The position numbers were made by a program, and so were the translations under genes. A DNA stretch of 5,629 nt from the NCBI GenBank assembly GCA_022560715.1, contig JADFSQ010000156.1, positions 1 through 5,629 on the forward strand, written 5' to 3'. Under the pieces are notes generated by a model, which did not search any database, was not told the DNA's origin, and saw only the letters and a list, made by a program, of their open reading frames with translations. Numbering within the stretch: position 1 is the first letter of the stretch; each line of letters opens with the position of its first letter. This stretch comes from Bacteroidota bacterium. GTDB lineage: Bacteria > Bacteroidota > Bacteroidia > Flavobacteriales > Flavobacteriaceae. Positions 1-5,629 of the stretch are shown here, in pieces.

Positions 1-412
1 CACCAAAAATTGTATTAATATCAAGTGTATTAAATCCATAATCTAAAACTGCTAAAGACGATTCGGTTGCATAGCCATGTCCCCAAAAACGGGGTATAAT
101 CCTATAGCCAATATCATAAAAATTTCTAATACCATTGAGTTCTTCCTTTTCATCTAAATTTAATTTTAAACCAGACCAACCAATAAAATTCCCTGAAGAT
201 TTTTCAATAGCAGCAAAACGCCCAATACCTCTTTCTTTGTATTGTTTTCTAATAAATTGAATGACATTTGCAGCTTCCAATTTAGTTTTTACAGGCTTTT
301 TCCCTAAATATTGATGTACTATTGGGTTTGCATCCAATTCAAACATGCCATCGACATCCGTAGGTAAAATTTCACGTAAAATCAAACGTTCTGTTTCTAA
401 ATAAATCTTCAT
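1..412 (-). CDS. GNAT family N-acetyltransferase, RimJ/RimL-like (partial, C-terminus outside window)
   Basis: Reading leftwards from the ATG at 412-410, 137 codons are open to the window edge with no stop. The N-terminus 'LETERLILRE' (residues 5-14) is the classic opening of the Acetyltransf_3 (RimJ/RimL) branch of GNAT. Residues 100-118 carry 'DIGYRIIPRFWGHGYATES', which contains the acetyl-CoA pyrophosphate-binding loop R108-x-x-G111-x-G113 at the start of the family's long helix. Such enzymes transfer acetyl from acetyl-CoA to an amine, often a protein N-terminus or a small molecule; the acceptor cannot be read here. Full members are about 170-190 residues, so roughly the last quarter is missing. 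The start ATG shares one base with the stop of the upstream gene (TAATG), which suggests translational coupling and cotranscription. No signal peptide is visible, so it should be cytoplasmic. The family call is firm; the substrate is unknown. Confidence 0.93.
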   Translation of the reverse strand, partial: MKIYLETERLILREILPTDVDGMFELDANPIVHQYLGKKPVKTKLEAANVIQFIRKQYKERGIGRFAAIEKSSGNFIGWSGLKLNLDEKEELNGIRNFYDIGYRIIPRFWGHGYATESSLAVLDYGFNTLDINTIFG

Positions 413-3400
413 TAGTTTTCCATAATAAGTGCGGGAAGATTTAACGAATTGTATAAATCGTTAAAGGCCTTCATTTCTTCATTAACAATGCTATTCTTTT
501 CGGAAGAAAACACCTGCCATTGTTGTTTTAAATCAGCCAAACGTAACTTTGCTCCACTTGTTAATCTTGGGTCGGCAGTATCGACATAATTCTTTAAATG
601 CATAAATTGTGCATTGAGTTGATTGTTAAAATTTATGACATCCTGAAAGGTTTTTTGCTTGGGTTGAATTAATTTTTGTTCCCAAGAATCGATGCTATCT
701 ATAATTATTTTAGCCTTTTCTAATAATGTATTTGCTTCCTTATTTTCTTTTAATAATAACTGATACGATTTTAACTGTGCTTTCGCCGAACGCATTGCAT
801 TTACTGCATTATGAATGTCTTTTACTTGAGTTTCTATGTCTTGTAAAAAAGTTTGTTGTTGGTTAAAATCTGAAGCCGTTGCTTTAATTTTAGGATTTGG
901 AAGAATAGTTACAATGGTTTCTACCGAATCTTTTTCTAAAATAAGTCGCAATTTATAATCGCCTGGAGCTACTCTCGAGCCTTGGTGCCCTCCAAAAACA
1001 AAAACTTTATCGATAGATGGCAATGTTTCTCTTCTAAAATCCCAAGTAAAGCGATTAAGACCTTTTTTGGAAGGCAGCACTGCAGGTTTTGATGGTCCGC
1101 CAGGCCAGGATTTAAAATCTTTCTGTTTTTTATTTGTAATTGTTCGAATAAGATTTTCTTGCAAATCAAACACCTTTAAACTAAGGGAAAGGGAATCGGA
1201 TTTCTGGTTTAAATAATAATCGAATGTTACGCCTTGTTTTGGGTTTTGCCCAATGCTATTACCAGGTTTTTCGCTAGAATTACCAAAAATTCTATAAGTG
1301 TTTTTAGGTGTAAATATTTCAATAGTTTTAGTGCTAAATTTTCCTTTGGATTGCTGAATAGCACTTAAATCGTCTAATATCCAAAAGGATCTTCCTGCGG
1401 TAGCAACTACCAAATCATTATCCTGAATAACTAAATCGTTTATAGGAACTATAGGAAGGTTAAGTTGAAACTTCTGCCAATTTTCACCATCATTATTCGA
1501 TATATATAGTCCTGTTTCTGTACCCGCATATAGTAAACCTTTAATTTTTGGGTCTTCACGTATCACACGCACAAAAGTATGTAGGTCGTTTATGCCATTG
1601 GTTATTAATTTCCAATTTGTTCCATAATCAGAAGTTTTATAAATATAGGGTTTCAGGTCATTGTATTTATAACGCATTACCACGATATAAGCTGTAGCAG
1701 CATCATGAGGAGAGACTTCAATAGTGTTAATAATGCCGTCCTTAATGTTTTTAGGAGTTACTTTTTTCCAGTTTAGGCCACCGTCTTTAGTAATATGGAT
1801 TAAACCATCATCCGTCCCTGCCCATAGCACACCTTGTTCATGTGGCGACTCAACAAGATAAGTAATGGTATTGTAATTTTCGCCACCTGCTGCTTCGTTG
1901 GTAAAAGGACCGCCTCCAGGGCCGTGTTTGCTTTTTTCGTTTCGGGTTAAATCGGGGCTTACTACTTCCCAATTCATACCTCCGTCTTGTGTTTTAAAAA
2001 CAACATTCCCGGCATGGTAAATGGTATTTCTGTCATGTGGAGAGCTAATAATTGGAGCATTCCAATTATACCTGTATTTGGAATCCTTTGGCGCAATACC
2101 TAAACCCAATTCGGGGTATTCTTTTATGGATTTGCCTCCATTATATTTTTTCACCCATTGCTCGATAATACCTTGATAACAGCCACCATAAATTACATCG
2201 GGATGGTTAGGGTCAAAAGCCAGATAAGCACTTTCGCAACCTGCAACGCTATACCAATCTTTCCAATCTATACCATTATCGTTCGTTCGACTTGCGATGG
2301 CTATTGCTGAATTATCCTGTTGACCACCATAAACATTGTAAGGCATCAAGTTATCGGTAATTACACGATAAAACTGTGCCGTGGGTTGGTTTTGCTGTGT
2401 GCTCCAGCTTTTCCCGCCGTTGAATGAAATATTTGCACCGCCATCATTCGAGTTAATCATAACCTGATTGTTATTTGGGTTTATCCATAAATGATGATTA
2501 TCTCCATGAGGTGTTGGTAAGGGTTTAAATGTATTGCCTCCATCGATAGATTTCATAACAGGAGCATTTAAAACATATACAACATTTTCATTTTGAGGGT
2601 CAGCAAATATTTCCATATAATACCATGATCTTGCAATATTTATCCTGTTTTTATTGATTTGTTTCCATTTTTTCCCCGCATCATCCGATCGGTAAACGCC
2701 TCCTTTTTCGCCTTCAGCCTCAATAACTGCCCAAACCCTATTTGGGTTTGCTCTGGAAACCGAAATACCAGATTTACCAAACGTATCTGGTAATCCAGTT
2801 TCTAGTTTTTTCCAAGTATTACCAGAATCGGTAGATTTATATATTCCAGACTCTTTGCCACCAGATTCTATCGTCCACGGATAACGTTGATGTTCCCACA
2901 TTGAAGCATACAAAATTCGTGGGTTAGTAAAATCCATAGAAAGCGAAGAAGCACCAGTATTTTCAGAAACAAAAAGTACTTTTTTCCAATTCTCGCCGCC
3001 ATCTTCAGTCTTATAAATCCCTCTTTCTTTTGTATCACCATATTGAGCACCTTGTGCTGCTACATAAACAATGTCTGGATTTTGAGGATGAATGATTACA
3101 TCCGAAATATGCATCGTGTTATCCAGTCCAACGTGTTTCCATGTTTTTCCAGCGTCTGTAGATTTGTAAACACCATCTCCACTTGAGGTCATTACGCCTC
3201 TGATAGCATGTTCTCCCATTCCAACAAAAATGACATTTGGATCAGATTCTGATACAGCAATTGCACCAACGGTTCCTGTTTTAAAAAACTTATCTGAAAT
3301 ATTTTTCCAGCTTATTCCTCCATCCAAAGTTTTCCAAACACCTCCTCCTGTGCTTCCCATATAATAGGTCATAGGATCGGAAACAACTCCACTTGAAGCA

Positions 3401-3570
3401 ACACTTCGTCCTCCTCTGAACGGACCAATATTTCTAAATTTTAAACCTGTAAATAGAGAATCATCAATTTGTATGATTTCTGAATTACTTTTCTTGCTTT
3501 TTTTCTTTTGTGCTGTTATTGAGTAAGGAAATATCAATAACAAAAAGATAATGATTTTGATTGGTTTCAT
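412..3570 (-). CDS. Exported BNR/Asp-box beta-propeller protein, VPS10/sortilin-like ('glycosyl hydrolase' family)
   Basis: This 1052-residue protein starts with a Sec signal peptide: basic 'MKPIK', hydrophobic residues 6-18, and probable cleavage after 'SITA' before Q21. No lipobox cysteine is present, so it is probably periplasmic or secreted. I count eleven Asp-box motifs (S/T-x-D-x-G-x-x-W type) starting near residues 80, 136, 187, 245, 294, 340, 381, 526, 593, 645 and 690, such as 'KSTDAGKTW' and 'KTSDYGTNW'. They mark blades of one or two beta-propellers. Other blocks typical of this bacterial family are 'GGQQDNS' (415-421), 'SPDLTRN' (538-544), '[17 protein letters not shown]' (550-566) and 'GRSFWILDD' (726-734). 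Residues 780-890 look like beta-sandwich segments, and 900-1040 are helical. There is no type IX secretion tail. Annotations such as 'glycosyl hydrolase' or 'sialidase' rest on the Asp boxes only; no catalytic set is evident and the true role is unknown. It lies 32 bases after the ureohydrolase and overlaps the acetyltransferase start by one base. Confidence 0.95.
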   Translation of the reverse strand: MKPIKIIIFLLLIFPYSITAQKKKSKKSNSEIIQIDDSLFTGLKFRNIGPFRGGRSVASSGVVSDPMTYYMGSTGGGVWKTLDGGISWKNISDKFFKTGTVGAIAVSESDPNVIFVGMGEHAIRGVMTSSGDGVYKSTDAGKTWKHVGLDNTMHISDVIIHPQNPDIVYVAAQGAQYGDTKERGIYKTEDGGENWKKVLFVSENTGASSLSMDFTNPRILYASMWEHQRYPWTIESGGKESGIYKSTDSGNTWKKLETGLPDTFGKSGISVSRANPNRVWAVIEAEGEKGGVYRSDDAGKKWKQINKNRINIARSWYYMEIFADPQNENVVYVLNAPVMKSIDGGNTFKPLPTPHGDNHHLWINPNNNQVMINSNDGGANISFNGGKSWSTQQNQPTAQFYRVITDNLMPYNVYGGQQDNSAIAIASRTNDNGIDWKDWYSVAGCESAYLAFDPNHPDVIYGGCYQGIIEQWVKKYNGGKSIKEYPELGLGIAPKDSKYRYNWNAPIISSPHDRNTIYHAGNVVFKTQDGGMNWEVVSPDLTRNEKSKHGPGGGPFTNEAAGGENYNTITYLVESPHEQGVLWAGTDDGLIHITKDGGLNWKKVTPKNIKDGIINTIEVSPHDAATAYIVVMRYKYNDLKPYIYKTSDYGTNWKLITNGINDLHTFVRVIREDPKIKGLLYAGTETGLYISNNDGENWQKFQLNLPIVPINDLVIQDNDLVVATAGRSFWILDDLSAIQQSKGKFSTKTIEIFTPKNTYRIFGNSSEKPGNSIGQNPKQGVTFDYYLNQKSDSLSLSLKVFDLQENLIRTITNKKQKDFKSWPGGPSKPAVLPSKKGLNRFTWDFRRETLPSIDKVFVFGGHQGSRVAPGDYKLRLILEKDSVETIVTILPNPKIKATASDFNQQQTFLQDIETQVKDIHNAVNAMRSAKAQLKSYQLLLKENKEANTLLEKAKIIIDSIDSWEQKLIQPKQKTFQDVINFNNQLNAQFMHLKNYVDTADPRLTSGAKLRLADLKQQWQVFSSEKNSIVNEEMKAFNDLYNSLNLPALIMEN

Positions 3571-3602
3571 AGTTTTGTTACATGTATTAATTATTGTTGT
3601 TT

Positions 3603-4397
3603 TTAATTCATCATTTTATATGCTAATTCTTTAAACAACTTGTAAGCAACCATAGCTGTCATATTATTAATATCTCTCTTTGGATTTAACTCCACAATAT
3701 CTGCTCCAACAATAGGAACATTGATTGACTGTATTATAGAAATAAGGGTTCTGGTGGTTAATCCTCCAGGTTCATGATGCGAAACACCTGGAGCAAAAGC
3801 AGGATCGAGAACATCTAAATCTAAAGAAATATAAAGTGGCTCTTTTAGCGTTTTTACAAAATCTAAATTAAAATCTTTCATTTCTATAACGGTAACATTA
3901 TATTTTTTTGCTTGCTCTTTTTGATGTGTATTTAATGTTCTAACACCAACTTGTGTTAACGAATTTAGAATTCCTTTCTCCATCAATCTTGCAAAGGGAG
4001 ACGCATGAGAAAATGGATTGTTTTCAAAATTATCGTACAAATCAGAATGTGCATCGAGATGTAATACATTTAAATTATTATACTTTTCACTATAAGCTTC
4101 AATAACAGGAAATGAAATAGAATGGTCTCCACCAAAACAAATAATTTTATCAGGTGTCGTCAATTGGTTGTGTATAGTTTGTTTTATTTTTTTGTAAACC
4201 CATTCTGAATTACTACTGGTAAAAACCATATCTCCCAAATCCTTGTAATTTTCGCCTTCAATTATTTCCAAATCATGCTCACAAAAACGGTTGGCAGAAC
4301 CTTCTGAATCCATTAATCTAATTTTTGAAGGTGCCAATGCTGAACCTTTTAAATACGAAGAATTCTCATCGAACGGAATTCCTATTAGTTTTATCAT
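3603..4397 (-). CDS. Arginase/agmatinase family ureohydrolase
   Basis: This 264-residue cytoplasmic enzyme belongs to the binuclear-manganese ureohydrolases, which split a guanidino (or formimino) group from an amine. All signature motifs are intact: 'FGGDHS' (88-93, ligand H92), 'LDAHSD' (114-119, ligands D115, H117, D119) and '[14 protein letters not shown]' (191-204, ligands D193 and D195). 'SHASPF' (130-135) supplies the likely catalytic histidine H131. 'EPGGLT' (209-214) carries the glutamate that binds the guanidinium, and this form is agmatinase-like rather than arginase-like. It is shorter than E. coli SpeB (about 306 residues), and agmatine, guanidino acids, arginine or formimidoylglutamate cannot be told apart from sequence. 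I chose the ATG at 4397-4395 because '[15 protein letters not shown]' fits the usual family N-terminus. A TTG at 4424 would add nine residues and has an AGGGA about 10 bases upstream, so it remains an alternative. It is the first gene of the leftward operon, behind the promoter at 4456-4488. Confidence 0.95.
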   Translation of the reverse strand: MIKLIGIPFDENSSYLKGSALAPSKIRLMDSEGSANRFCEHDLEIIEGENYKDLGDMVFTSSNSEWVYKKIKQTIHNQLTTPDKIICFGGDHSISFPVIEAYSEKYNNLNVLHLDAHSDLYDNFENNPFSHASPFARLMEKGILNSLTQVGVRTLNTHQKEQAKKYNVTVIEMKDFNLDFVKTLKEPLYISLDLDVLDPAFAPGVSHHEPGGLTTRTLISIIQSINVPIVGADIVELNPKRDINNMTAMVAYKLFKELAYKMMN

Positions 4398-4441
4398 TTC
4401 ACCAAAAATTATTAAATCTTGCAATTTAATCTTATCCCTGT

Positions 4442-4476
4442 TGTATATAGATGCCCAAATATGGCACCTATATACA
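4442..4476. repeat. Operator-like inverted repeat over the -7 element
   Basis: The arms TGTATATAG (4442-4450) and CTATATACA (4468-4476) are perfect 9-base inverted repeats. After one A/C mismatch, TGCC (4452-4455) pairs with GGCA (4463-4466) around a 7-base centre. The centre falls on the predicted minus-strand -7 element, and the predicted start lies inside the left arm. This makes a DNA operator more likely than an RNA hairpin. No cognate regulator is identified. Confidence 0.5.
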
Positions 4477-4488
4477 TCTCACCACAAA
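4456..4488 (-). promoter_or_regulatory. Candidate promoter of the ureohydrolase operon
   Basis: On the minus strand, TTTG (4488-4485) is followed after 21 bases by CATATTTG (4463-4456). This differs from the Bacteroidota pattern TTG-N17-23-TAnnTTTG by one base. Transcription would start near 4450, leaving about 53 bases before the ATG at 4397. It is the best match I found upstream of the operon. A dyad (4442-4476) covers its -7 element. Confidence 0.45.
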
Positions 4489-4543
4489 TTGAAATCACAG
4501 AGCTTAATATTTGAATTTTGAATAAAGTTAGAAAATTATTACT

Positions 4544-4561
4544 AATGTTATCTATAACATT
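4544..4561. repeat. Perfect short palindrome AATGTTAT-CT-ATAACATT
   Basis: Two 8-base arms, 4544-4551 and 4554-4561, are exact reverse complements around a CT centre. There is no adjacent U-tract, so it is not a terminator. It lies about 56 bases upstream of the -33 element of the leftward operon promoter, so it could be a protein-binding site. In such AT-rich sequence a chance origin is possible. Confidence 0.35.
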
Positions 4562-4565
4562 TACC

Positions 4566-4594
4566 CAGTATATATAAATATGGCAATAATACTG
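4566..4594. repeat. Imperfect inverted repeat CAGTAT...ATACTG
   Basis: CAGTAT (4566-4571) and ATACTG (4589-4594) are exact 6-base inverted arms. Two further pairs form if A4588 is bulged out. Its interior contains AAATATGGCA (4576-4585), the same 10-mer found at 4457-4466 inside the operator-like dyad. Function is unknown. Confidence 0.3.
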
Positions 4595-4631
4595 TGTTTT
4601 TGGTAGGAATGAAAGCCTCGCTAAGTGAATT

Positions 4632-4661
4632 TTGCCAACTGATAACAGAATTGTTAGTTTG
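4632..4661 (+). promoter_or_regulatory. Weak candidate plus-strand promoter in the intergenic region
   Basis: TTG (4632-4634), a 19-base spacer and TTAGTTTG (4654-4661) match the Bacteroidota promoter pattern with one mismatch in the -7 element. A start near 4667 would give a transcript of only about 55 bases before the terminator-like hairpin at 4699-4723. The support is positional only. Confidence 0.2.
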
Positions 4662-4698
4662 CTGACAAGAGTAGAGAAAATATAATAAATAAAGGTAG

Positions 4699-4723
4699 AG
4701 GCGCTTTAAATAGCGTTTTTTTT
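4699..4723 (+). terminator. Intrinsic-terminator-like hairpin without a clear upstream gene
   Basis: CGCT (4702-4705) pairs with AGCG (4712-4715) around a 6-base loop. Two G-U pairs and an A-U pair can extend the stem outward into the T run. Eight T residues follow (4716-4723). The polarity fits plus-strand transcripts only. The stem is short, so strength is doubtful. No convincing gene lies upstream on this strand. Confidence 0.4.
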
Positions 4724-4897
4724 ATTTTTAATAATCTCACAATATGACAGATATTAACAGTTTTTGTTGGTAAATAAGGAAACTAAAAGGATAATAAGAA
4801 TAAAACAAGCTATATATTTGATATTCAATAGATTAATGCATTATATGATATAAACAAAAAACGAAGTTATGAAAATAAAAAAACTTTTTTATATTTC
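4724..4897. other. AT-rich intergenic stretch with no supported feature
   Basis: No ORF of useful length and no RNA gene is visible on either strand. A TATATTTG at 4813-4820 matches a -7 element but has no TTG at a proper distance upstream. A 14-codon ORF at 4869-4913 begins like a signal peptide (MKIKKLFYISC) and stops at once; I do not call it a gene. Confidence 0.6.
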
Positions 4898-4930
4898 TTG
4901 TACATTGTATTAAATAACTATGTATATTTG
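4898..4930 (+). promoter_or_regulatory. Candidate promoter of the winged-helix gene
   Basis: TTG (4898-4900), a 22-base spacer and TATATTTG (4923-4930) fit the Bacteroidota consensus, with a perfect TAnnTTTG -7 element. A start near 4936 would give a leader of about 190 bases before the ATG at 5127. The leader holds the repeats and hairpins described at 4941-5083. Confidence 0.5.
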
Positions 4931-4940
4931 TGGTATCAAT

Positions 4941-5083
4941 TTGTTGTAAAAACAAAAAAACCCGTCAGTCGCGAAACTAAAAACGGATTTTTGTTGTGAT
5001 AGCAAAAAGGTGCAAAGTGTTAAGTAGATATTGAAAACATCGGACTTATAGTGTGCAAGTCGCTACCCTTTTTGTTACAACAA
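4941..5083 (+). promoter_or_regulatory. Structured 5' leader with repeated TTGTTGT/CAAAAA modules
   Basis: TTGTTGT-N5-CAAAAA occurs at 4941-4958 and again exactly 50 bases on at 4991-5008. An inverted version, CCTTTTTG-TT-ACAACAA, lies at 5067-5083. The inverted copy can pair with either direct copy: TTGTTGTAA 4941-4949 with 5075-5083, or TTGTTGT 4991-4997 plus CAAAAAGG 5003-5010 with 5077-5083 plus 5067-5074. A separate hairpin pairs 4956-4965 with 4983-4992, and another pairs TAAGT 5021-5025 with ACTTA 5044-5048. The alternatives exclude one another, as in attenuators, but the same layout could be protein-binding sites on DNA. No known riboswitch class is recognised. Confidence 0.35.
4954..4996. 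terminator. Terminator-like hairpin within the leader
   Basis: A5 (4956-4960) and CCGT (4962-4965) pair with ACGG (4983-4986) and T5 (4988-4992), with one C/A mismatch. An inner AGT/ACT pair flanks CGCGAA. On the plus strand the T run sits inside the stem's 3' arm, as in A/T-flanked terminators. On the minus strand the hairpin is followed by T7-G-T5, so it could end transcription in either direction. Confidence 0.35.
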
Positions 5084-5126
5084 AAGTAAGTAAAAACATG
5101 GTAATAACAAAATAAAATCACATATT

Positions 5127-5597
5127 ATGGATATTTTAATTGAACTTTTAGTAGCAGAAAAAAACAAGATAACCACTAGACTTAACATTATTGAAGAAAG
5201 ACTTATTTCACTTGGTTATAAATCAGAGAAAAATTTAAATCAACAATCGCATTTATCTGAAACTATTAAACCAAGCTTGAAATTGAATGGAAAATCTATT
5301 CAAAACCAAGCTTTAGAGGTTTTAAAAGACGCAAATAGATTTTTACATAAATCTGAAATCGCAAAAATATTAAGACCATTTCATAAAGATAGGTCTGACA
5401 AACAGCTTGACCAAAGGTTAGCCGTTGAATTAGGTAAAGCAAGAGATAAGAATATTATATTAAATATTAAATACGCTAAATCAAATCAAGCTTATGTGTG
5501 GGGTAGCAAAAATTGGTTAGATGAAAGCGGAAAAATTAAAAAGGAACATGAATTTATTGTTAAAGAAAAACCCATTCAAGAAATAATAGAATTTTAA
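5127..5597 (+). CDS. Hypothetical protein with N-terminal coiled coil and probable winged-helix domain
   Basis: I do not recognise a named family. The 156 residues are charged and lysine-rich, with no signal peptide or membrane segment, so the protein is probably cytoplasmic. Residues 1-30 form an amphipathic helix that is probably a coiled coil ('LLVAEKNKITTRLNIIEERLISLGY'-like heptads). A polar linker covers about 33-55. Residues 57-129 resemble a winged helix of the HARE-HTH type: a helix around 'NQALEVLKDAN' (60-70), 'LHKSEIAKIL' (73-82), a recognition-helix candidate 'QLDQRLAVELGKARDK' (93-108), then a hairpin wing ending in 'AYVWGSKNW' (122-130). The tail is acidic and basic, 'LDESGKIKKEHEF' (131-143). 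Such folds bind DNA or act as protein adaptors, but the target is unknown. The start ATG has an A-rich upstream region and no clear Shine-Dalgarno site, usual for this phylum. A six-codon mini-ORF (5098-5115) ends 11 bases upstream. It is transcribed away from the ureohydrolase operon. Confidence 0.75.
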   Translation: MDILIELLVAEKNKITTRLNIIEERLISLGYKSEKNLNQQSHLSETIKPSLKLNGKSIQNQALEVLKDANRFLHKSEIAKILRPFHKDRSDKQLDQRLAVELGKARDKNIILNIKYAKSNQAYVWGSKNWLDESGKIKKEHEFIVKEKPIQEIIEF

Positions 5598-5619
5598 AAA
5601 AAGCACCCATTGGGTGCTT
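5596..5619. terminator. Intrinsic terminator, best oriented for leftward transcription
   Basis: AAGCACCC (5601-5608) and GGGTGCTT (5612-5619) form a perfect 8-base-pair stem with loop ATT. It starts three bases after the stop codon of the winged-helix gene. Read leftwards, the stem runs into seven U residues (from 5602 to 5596). Read rightwards, only two T residues follow before A-rich sequence. It probably serves a convergent gene beyond the right edge, and may also act weakly for the 5127-5597 gene. Confidence 0.75.
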
Positions 5620-5629
5620 AAAGATAAAC

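Noticed and set aside
969..1169. 66-codon minus-strand ORF inside the propeller gene; similarly 2868-3050
   Set aside because: Both lie in other frames of a clearly real 1052-residue gene, and their translations show no domain features.
4398..4424. Upstream TTG start for the ureohydrolase
   Set aside because: It adds nine residues not typical of the family. The ATG at 4397 gives the usual N-terminus. It is kept only as an alternative because of the AGGGA upstream.
4291..4521. 76-codon ORF on the plus strand overlapping the ureohydrolase start
   Set aside because: It is antisense to a well-supported gene for most of its length, has no family resemblance and spans the operator-like region.
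4813..4820. TATATTTG as a second plus-strand promoter
   Set aside because: No TTG lies 17-23 bases upstream, so only half of the promoter pattern is present.
4869..4913. 14-codon ORF MKIKKLFYISCTLY resembling the start of a lipoprotein
   Set aside because: It is too short to carry a mature protein, lies in a poly-A/T tract where such translations arise by chance, and has no remnant of a downstream reading frame.
5019..5025. GTTAAGT matching the integron attC core GTTRRRY
   Set aside because: A 7-mer this degenerate is expected by chance. There is no matching inverse core at the proper distance and no cassette structure.
4993..5081. GTTGT...ACAAC ends reminiscent of CRISPR repeats of Cas13b or type II-C systems
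   Set aside because: The element is about 89 bases long and occurs once, with no spacer array and no cas gene in the window. The two copies of the 7-mer are not full repeats.
4931..5126. Retron msr/msd or type III toxin-antitoxin RNA
   Set aside because: No reverse transcriptase is present. The downstream protein does not look like a ToxN nuclease, and there is no tandem 30-40-base repeat array.

Overview
The window is AT-rich. Its promoters look like the Bacteroidota type (TTG near -33, TAnnTTTG near -7), Shine-Dalgarno sites are weak or absent, and the exported protein has a Sec signal ending in an 'A-Q' cleavage context. Together these point to a member of the Bacteroidota, most likely a Flavobacteriia species. 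This is inferred from sequence style and family membership, not from a marker gene.

Left part (1-4397, minus strand): three genes read leftwards in what looks like one operon. First is a ureohydrolase of the arginase/agmatinase family (3603-4397). After a 32-base gap comes a large exported beta-propeller protein with BNR/Asp-box repeats (VPS10/sortilin-like, 412-3570). Last is a GNAT acetyltransferase of the RimJ/RimL type, whose ATG overlaps the previous stop by one base (TAATG) and which runs off the left edge. A candidate promoter for this operon lies at 4456-4488, with a near-perfect dyad (4442-4476) centred on its -7 element, as an operator would be.

Middle (4398-5126): about 730 bases with no convincing gene. 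It holds the promoter/operator region above, two further dyads (4544-4561, 4566-4594), a 10-base direct repeat, a small intrinsic-terminator-like hairpin on the plus strand (4699-4723) with no clear gene in front of it, and a plus-strand promoter (4898-4930). That promoter is followed by a roughly 190-base leader able to form several hairpins, some mutually exclusive.

Right part (5127-5597, plus strand): a 156-residue protein with an N-terminal coiled coil and a probable winged-helix domain, of unknown function. A hairpin at 5601-5619 follows it. Its U-tract lies on the minus-strand side, so it probably also ends a leftward gene outside the window.

The coding part is mostly ordinary flavobacterial chromosome. 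The features most worth a second look are the non-coding signals between the two divergent transcription units. I see no transposase, integrase, CRISPR array, reverse transcriptase, tRNA or rRNA.
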